A program made the position numbers and the translations under genes. A DNA stretch of 64,000 nt from Mesorhabditis belari (lineage: Eukaryota; Nematoda; Chromadorea; Rhabditida; Rhabditidae), in the NCBI GenBank assembly GCA_958450365.1, contig CAUEEP010000936.1, forward strand, positions 1,849,001 through 1,913,000, written 5' to 3'. Shown here in pieces: positions 58,327 to 64,000 of the stretch (positions are counted from its first letter, which is position 1; each line of letters starts with the position of its first letter). The notes under the pieces are model-generated. The model did not search any database, had not been told where the DNA came from, and saw nothing but the letters and a program-made list of their open reading frames with translations.

Positions 58327-58455
58327 AAAACGTACCCTTTCTAGCGCACTGAATACTTGTTTTTCTAATAAAACAAGTTTTTCTAATTTCTAATAAACAT
58401 TTCTAGAAGAAATAGAGAACCTAGATGCACTAGAAAGGATGCGTTTACATTTTCA
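58327..58455. mobile_element. hairpin family D, copy
   Basis: TTTGTACTCAAAACGTACCC..TTTCTAGCGCACTGAAT on the left and ATGCACTAGAAAGGATGCGT..TTACATTTTCAAAGCAAAGTAC on the right. The best-bounded copy: the similarity runs out to ACTTTG(T/C) on both sides. Confidence 0.78.
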
Positions 58456-59069
58456 AAGCAAAGTACAAGAATTTTCGCCGCTAAAAGGTTGACTCATCGG
58501 ATTCTAATGGGTTTTTGCTTGAAATTCATTTTGCTCTACTTTTGATCTGATCGAGAAAAGGGTGTTGTTTTGTAAAAAATGTTTGCTATGTCATTTCCCC
58601 TTTCATTTCCCCACTTCAATACCGACACCGCTAATGGGAATTACCAATTTTTACACAAATCAAGAATTTTTCCTTTTCAATTCGCCAAATCTGATGAAAA
58701 CTTTTCTTCAAAAAACTATACTTTTTAAAAGGAATTAATTTTTAAAACAAAAAAACTGACCCTTGGGAAAAAAAAACCCATTTTTAAATGTAATTTAGAA
58801 ATTTCTTTTTGTTAAATTTCGAATTTTCCCGCTAATTCTCTCAATACAATATAATTATTTGGCTAAAAAAAAAAACATTTTTGAGCAACTAATTTTTGCG
58901 AAATCTTTACGGAAAATTTTCTTGATACGATTTTGGGGAAAATATGCTTCCTAGGATTTTCCAGAAAATTATGATTAGATTTAGAGGTGTTGGGAGAATT
59001 TTTTGATACAATTTCACTAATGAAGTTGCGGAAAAACAAGTAAACTAGTTAGGGAGAGTAAAATGGAGG
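58456..59069. other. unassigned DNA
   Basis: AT-rich with poly-A/T runs. No exon, array or palindrome recognised. Confidence 0.4.
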
Positions 59070-59220
59070 GAATTGTTGAAGAAAGAAAGGAAAGGAAGAG
59101 AAAGGAAGAGAAAGAAAAGAAAGGAAGAGAAAGGAAAAGAAAAGAAAAGAAAGAAAAGAAAGGAAAGAAAAGAAAGAAAAGAAAGAAAAGAAAGAAAAGA
59201 AAGGAAAAGAAAGAAAAACT
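59070..59220. repeat. purine tract (AAGAAAGGA)n
   Basis: About 150 bases of GAAAGGAA words, giving a Lys/Arg/Glu frame that I do not call. Confidence 0.9.
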
Positions 59221-59904
59221 TAGTCGGCTAAGTCGTTTAGATGAGAGATCACGTCAGATTTGAAGGTACAGAGTTCGTCAGATTTGAAGGTACAGAGGAT
59301 CTTTGTCTGATCGAAGATTTGGAATCACTCCAAGATTTGTTTGAGATTTATGGAAAGAGAGCCACTCTTTCACAGGAAAGGCTGAACTGGTGAGCTTTTG
59401 TTTTCAAGATTTTTGACTTTGGCCAAATTTAGGGAGATAAGGAACCAAATGAGATAAAGAACCAAATTAAAGAGAGATAAGCAACCTACAAAGAGATAGT
59501 TCTTTATAGTTCCTATTTAGTTCCTATTTGGTTCCTTTATAGTTCCGATGTAGTTCCTTTTTTGATGTATCTGTAAAATCGAAATCAAAATCGAAAACGA
59601 AAACGAAAACAAAATCGAAGTAAAGTTCTGATCACAAATTCCTACGTCGATCTTTTCCCTAGAAATTCCCGAAACACATAGCTTTCAGTCATTTGATTTA
59701 CGCATTGCGTGCTTGCAAAATGAAGATTTCTTATGAGTAAAGGGAAAATTTGAGGTAAATTGCACAAGTTTTAGAGGAATTTTTGAATCGAGAATCAGAT
59801 GTTAAATAATTTTTTGGAAAAAAATAGTATAAGATTTGGTTAAAAAGTTGAATAAATAAAAAAAAAGCGAAACGATGAATGACTGGATTTGAGTGGAAAC
59901 GTAG

Positions 59905-60022
59905 TACTTTTTGCTGGGAAACGCACCCTTTCTAGTGCACTGAATCGTTTAAATTTTCTCCTGAAATTGACGAATTCAGTGCTCTAAAAAGTGTGATGTT
60001 TTTGAGTACAAAGTACACCCGT
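59905..60022. mobile_element. hairpin family D, copy
   Basis: GTAGTACTTTTTGCTGGGAA..ACGCACCCTTTCTAGTGCACTG on the left, CAGTGCTCTAAAAAGTGTGA..TTTTTGAGTACAAAGTAC on the right. Confidence 0.75.
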
Positions 60023-60094
60023 TTGCAGATCAATTAACTCTCTTTGCTACTCGATTACGATTACCGTATTTTCTCTAATAGTAGTGCACCCAGA

Positions 60095-60517
60095 GCGTCG
60101 TCTAAATTCCTCGAAATCTCGAGAATCGCTTATCAGAACCTATTGATATGGGGTTGAAAAATGTAGCTGATGATGAGATCTAGTGGGAGATTTGAGTGTT
60201 GAGCTTCTGGGAAAAATTGGAAACCGTAAAATAGGCATCAACTCGGCTGCACTGGTGCGCTACTAGAAAATAATCAGGGAAAAGCATCTAATCTACAACA
60301 GCTGCTCAAAGATCTTCAATTGATATTCTAATTTTGAATGCTTTAGTTGAACGGAACAGTCTAAGTCTACTTAGAGCTTCGTCTAAATTCCTCGAAATCT
60401 CGAGAACCGCTTATGAGAACCTATCGATATGGGGTTGGAAAATGTAGCTGATGATGAGATCTAGTGAGGGATTTGAGTGTTGAGCTTCTGGGAAAAATTG
60501 GAAACCGTAAAACCGCC
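60095..60517. repeat. direct duplication of ~140 bp
   Basis: CGTCTAAATTCCTCGAAATC..GGGGTTG(A/G)AAAATGTAGCTGATGATGAGATC..GAAAAATTGGAAACCGTAAAA occurs at 60097-60233 and 60377-60515 with a few substitutions. CTCGAAATCTCGAGAA is a near palindrome within it. Confidence 0.85.
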
Positions 60518-60713
60518 TCCAACTCGGCTGCAGTGCACTACTATTAGAGAAAATATATAGGATTACGATAACTACTAGCGTGAGGATGAGAATCTCTCGA
60601 TATAGGATATCTCTTTCCATGCATTTCTTTCCAAAGAGTTCCACGATAAGATCAGTTATTCTATTATAGAATAAAGCCACTATTGAGCACTGTAAAGGAT
60701 TTAAAAGAAGAAA

Positions 60714-60971
60714 TTAAAATAAAGAGAAATCAAAAACAAGCACAAAAGAAAGCCATAAAAAGAAATGACTAAATTGTCTCGAAAAAAGGATTCGATTATC
60801 GAGTCTCTCACAATGACACCAATTCAAATCACAAAACAGCTCAAAAACCCCTCGAGTCATTTCCAACAACGAAGTGAGGAACAAGGTTTCTCGTGTCACA
60901 TTATCCCTCCCATAATTGGCAGCAATTTTGGGGCAATCATTTAACACCAATTGATAGATTTCGAGTCAAAA
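60714..60971 (-). CDS. doubtful exon, hypothetical protein
   Basis: The minus strand is open from about 60971 to a stop at 60714. It includes EIYQLVLNDCPKIAANYGRD, NVTRETLFLTSLLEMTRGVF and ELFCDLNWCHCERLDNRILF, and ends in a hydrophobic FFLWLSFVLVF stretch. The first two thirds look protein-like. There is no ATG at the front and no clear acceptor. A further 89-codon frame at 60411-60680 has a hydrophobic segment but overlaps the direct duplication. I do not recognise a family. Confidence 0.25.
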
Positions 60972-61374
60972 AAGTATGACTGTAGGCTATGAAATGGAAT
61001 TGCCCATCATCGATTCCCCATCATTGATTCCCCAATCATCGAAAATCGCTCAATGATTTCGCTAAATCATCGCTAAACAAATTTTCGACTTATTTAAAAG
61101 CCGGAAATGCGATTTGTCGCTTTCTTCGACAAGAAATCTGATTATTGAGAGTGGGGATTTCGTGTCTAATGCGATTTTCACGATTCTAGAAGTATCTTTG
61201 TGTATTGACACGGGAATTATTAGGTGAAAGATAGGTTAGAAAGTTGAAAAAACGATAAAGAATCTCTACTAATGTTGAAGAGGCAAATTTCTGTCCCAAA
61301 ATAGAACAGGATTCGGCTTTGACCTGGATTGACTGCCCTGGACTTTTCTGGACTCTCTGCTCTGGCTTTAGCTT

Positions 61375-61432
61375 AAGGCTTTAGCTCAAGGCTTTAGCTC
61401 AAGGCTTTAGCTCAAGGCTTTAGTTTCTAGTC
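61375..61432. repeat. 13-bp repeat (AAGGCTTTAGCTC)
   Basis: Four near-perfect units. Confidence 0.85.
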
Positions 61433-61514
61433 CTATGTTCGGACTAGCTTGAAACTAGAACAAGACCTAAGTAAGGTATAAAGCTCTACTCTGGCGGCAA
61501 TGAGATATGTTTCC

Positions 61515-61585
61515 ATGTGGCTCATTGGTAGAGCGTTCTGGTAAGCGAGAGGTCGCGGTCGAGAGGTGTTTTGCCGGCTATGTTT
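61515..61585 (+). ncRNA. tRNA-like sequence (pseudo-tRNA or SINE piece)
   Basis: GTGGCTCATTGGTAGAGCG matches a tRNA D-arm with box A, followed by TTCTGGTAAGCGAGAGGTCG and a damaged box B (CGGTCGAGAGG). The acceptor stem is not evident. Confidence 0.4.
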
Positions 61586-61665
61586 TGTATTCCCAGCTCC
61601 AAAGGATCCCAACTCCCGTCTACTGACCTGGCACTGGTTTAAAGCTTGACTTGACTATCCTGGCT

Positions 61666-61846
61666 TATTGTTAGCCAGGCTTGTTAGCCAGGCTTGTTAG
61701 CCAGGCTTGTTAGCCAGGCTTGTTAGCCAGGCTTGTTAGCCAGGCTTGTTAGCCAGGCTTGTTAGCCAGGCTTGTTAGCCAGGCTTGTTAGCCAGGCTTG
61801 TTAGCCAGGCTTGTTAGCCAGGCTTGTTAGCCAGGCTTGTTAGCCA
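61666..61846. repeat. 13-bp tandem repeat (GTTAGCCAGGCTT)
   Basis: Fourteen essentially identical units, among the most homogeneous arrays in the window. Confidence 0.95.
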
Positions 61847-62279
61847 GCCATAGCTTGAATCTTACAGGATTTGAGTAATTCTTGCTTCTTACTTGAAAAC
61901 CAAGCTTGCTGGTCCAGTCCGACTTTACTGCAAACTTGACTCACCAAAACCAAATCTACGAGAAGCTAGACTTAAACCTTCTGGACTGACTTGGTTTACA
62001 GGCTCAAGACCTCGATTTGAGCATCCACACTGTGATTACTTGTGACTCCTGTTCTTCTACAACTTTTTGAATAGACTAAACCAGCGCAATGATCATCGAA
62101 TAATCTGCACTTTTCCCAAAAATCCTAGTGTCAGCAAACATAAGAGTTAAGCTCATAAAACGCTCCTAAAACTCATGTCAGACTTGTCAATTGAGCTCAA
62201 TTTTCGGTCAGGGGAAACACGGGAATCCGCCCATTGGCAACACTTGGCACTTTAGGGAACAAAAGACGGAAGTAATAGA
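61847..62279. other. unassigned DNA
   Basis: No array, palindrome or exon recognised. Confidence 0.4.
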
Positions 62280-62287
62280 AATGAGAA

Positions 62288-62346
62288 AGAGATGAAGAAG
62301 AAGAAGGAGAAGAAGAAGAAGAAGGAGAAGGAGAAGGAGAAGAAGA
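62288..62346. repeat. GAA-type trinucleotide repeat (AAG/GAG)
   Basis: About 20 triplets of AAG with GAG interruptions. Confidence 0.9.
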
Positions 62347-62614
62347 CTGCTAATGGATCAATCATTCTTTTCTTTCTTTTTCAATGTCATCAAGTTTCCT
62401 CAATTGAATATTTGTAGCCAATGGGCATTTCCGGTGTGCGCAATGCAATCAAAGCGAATTGGGGAAAAAGGGAGGGAAAAGTGTGCCATTTCGGGTCACC
62501 AGAAATCGTTTACAAAAGGAGAATTGGGCTAGATATGTTAGGGAATCGATCACTAACATCAATTGTCCATAAAACAACAGAATTAATCAATCAGTTCTTA
62601 CTTGAGCTGAGTCT

Positions 62615-63052
62615 TTTGTCAAGGCTTGTCAAGGCTTGTCAAGGCTTGTCAAGGCTTGTCAAAGCTTGTCAAATCAATAGTCCATTTGATTTTCCTTAGA
62701 AGTTGCTCTAATCAAACTCTATTTGGTAACATTTTAAAACCAGAAATCTCCTTTAGAACTTAGTTAGCATTAAGATGATCTTAAGCTAAGCTCAGGCTTA
62801 AGCTTCAAAGCTATTTCATATTTGGATGTCAAATTTTGGATGTTAAGGCTTGTCAAGGGTTATCAAGACTTATCAAGGCTTGTCAAGGGTTATCAAGGAT
62901 TATCAAGGCTTGTCAAGGGTTATCAAGGGTTATCAAGGCTTGTCAAGGGTTATCAAGACTTATCAAGGCTTGTCAAGGTTTATCAAGGCTTGTCAAGGCT
63001 TGTCAAAGCTTGTCAAGGCTTGTCAAGGCTTGTCAAGGCTTGTCAAATCAAT
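62615..63052. repeat. 10-bp repeat (GTCAAGGCTT), two arrays
   Basis: A five-unit array at 62618-62670 and a 20-unit array at 62846-63050 share both the decamer and their exit sequence (GTCAAATCAATAGT(C/T)CA), so one was copied from the other or both from a common segment. The larger array mixes GTCAAGGGTT, ATCAAGACTT and ATCAAGGCTT variants. Decamers open all three frames; none is a gene. Confidence 0.88.
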
Positions 63053-63635
63053 AGTTCACTGGTTCTTCTTCTTCTGGAACAGAAAACAGGAACTAGAAGA
63101 ACACTCCGAAACACGAATCAATCTAAACACGGAATCCCATCATTTCCCTAAAACAATCTTTTCTTAAAACAACATGAATAAGCCTTTCTTTCTCAATCTT
63201 TCCCATTAGCCTTTTCCAAATCGAATCTTCTCGTTACACTTCCAAAAATCCTCTCGGAAACCTTATTCTCGACATTTCCGTTTTCTCGATAATCCACTCA
63301 TATTAATAATTCTTTTTGATTATTTTCTATACAAAACTGACATTCAGAAGTTGGATTTTCAAAGTAAAATTGCGCAAGTTTTACGTCTCCAGGGATTTTT
63401 CACGCTCAGAACACATGAATATTATTGAAACTTTTTAAGAAAAGAAAATAAAAGAAAGTACGGAATGATCTCTGAGAAAAGGGATAAAAGGGGAGAATTT
63501 GTTTTTCATTTGATTTCATTCGATTTCATTCGATTAAAACTTCAAAGATCATCGTGGTTTTGTGAGGTGATTGTTGGGAATGAAACTAGAATCGAATAAA
63601 GCTATTTTCGAGCTTTGGAAAGTGATTGGAAATCG
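63053..63635. other. unassigned DNA
   Basis: No gene or array recognised. Confidence 0.4.
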
Positions 63636-63676
63636 TGGGAATGATGGGATAGATCGTGAATCATAGAATGAGTCTG

Positions 63677-63745
63677 CTCTTGTTAAAGCCTGCTCTTGTT
63701 AAAGCCTGCTCTTGTTAAAGCCTGCTCTTGAATCATAGAATGAGC
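63677..63745. repeat. 16-bp repeat (GCCTGCTCTTGTTAAA)
   Basis: Three units, with the flanking GAATCATAGAATGAG word also duplicated on both sides. Confidence 0.85.
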
Positions 63746-63782
63746 CTGCTCTTGTATTACTAGGGTGTGTTTCTCATAGGAT

Positions 63783-63841
63783 CTACCGTAATCCCTATAG
63801 TTACAAGCCTCTTCTCCACTAGTTATAGGGATTACGGTAGA
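63783..63841. repeat. perfect short hairpin (CTACCGTAATCCCTATA)
   Basis: CTACCGTAATCCCTATAGTT and AACTATAGGGATTACGGTAG-type arms (right copy with ACTAGTTATAGGG) around a 20-base loop. The CTACCGTAA word recurs through the window (41.8-42.2 kb, 56.75 kb, family C ends). Confidence 0.75.
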
Positions 63842-64000
63842 ACCCGAGGGATGTTTTGAGGGAGTGTGTGTGCCTTAAATAGACATGTCAAGCTTTTCAT
63901 GAGATGCTAAGACAATTTTTGAAATAGACAGCTTTTGTCATCTTGAAAAGATCCTTCCATCTAGTTAGTCTATGGTTTATTCAAACTCTAGCTATAGGGA

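Noticed and set aside
62836..63167. Three overlapping frames rich in Ser-Arg-Leu-Val-Lys repeats
   Set aside because: They come from the GTCAAGGCTT decamer array, which lacks stops in all frames.

Overview
The window reads as nuclear DNA of a nematode, probably rhabditid. Its genes have many short introns with TTTTAG or TTTCAG acceptors and GT(A/G/T) donors. The closest recognisable relatives are the worm genes djr-1, hsp-1, tct-1, rpl-43, a SUN-domain gene and the homeobox gene alr-1. I cannot name the genus. The DNA is AT-rich, has no long intronless bacterial-type genes, and is crowded with tandem arrays and palindromic (foldback) elements.

Layout. From 1 to about 16 kb there are tandem arrays and foldback elements, with only two isolated exon-like stretches and one doubtful small ORF. 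A dead intronless Rho-family GTPase copy lies at 16.7-17.5 kb. From 18.5 to 22.2 kb, minus strand, are djr-1 (DJ-1/PARK7) and hsp-1 (cytosolic HSC70). From 24.5 to 26.9 kb, plus strand, is an unusual gene of micro-exons that nearly all start and end in phase 0, with an alternating exon pair repeated about four times and a cysteine-motif end. From 28.7 to 30.4 kb, plus strand, are tct-1 (TCTP) and rpl-43 (ribosomal protein eL43/L37a), spaced like a nematode operon. From 30.9 to 32.1 kb is a gene with a signal-peptide first exon whose 3' exons I could not close into one model. From 32.3 to 34.4 kb, minus strand, is a complete 13-exon SUN-domain nuclear-envelope protein. From 38.4 to 51.7 kb, minus strand, is an aristaless-class homeobox gene (alr-1): ten coding exons that join in frame to 422 residues, with introns up to 5.2 kb filled with satellites and hairpin elements. 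From 52 to 64 kb are satellites, foldbacks, tRNA-like (possible SINE) pieces and two doubtful ORFs.

The housekeeping genes (chaperone, ribosomal protein, TCTP, DJ-1) are compact. The developmental gene alr-1 is spread out. The repeats fall into families present two or more times here: a GGGGGTGGGAC-ended palindrome with a 9-bp target duplication, a GGGGTAGGCT-ended palindrome with an 8-9 bp duplication, a TACCGTAAATAC-ended palindrome, a TTGGGTTGTCC-ended mariner-like palindrome with a TA duplication, and a small hairpin family built on CGCACCCTTTCTAGTGCACT. Several tandem arrays appear to have grown out of parts of such elements.

The items most worth following are the symmetric micro-exon gene, the neighbouring signal-peptide gene, and the satellite arrays seeded inside element arms. 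All exon models here were made by eye and checked for reading-frame closure. No database search was run.
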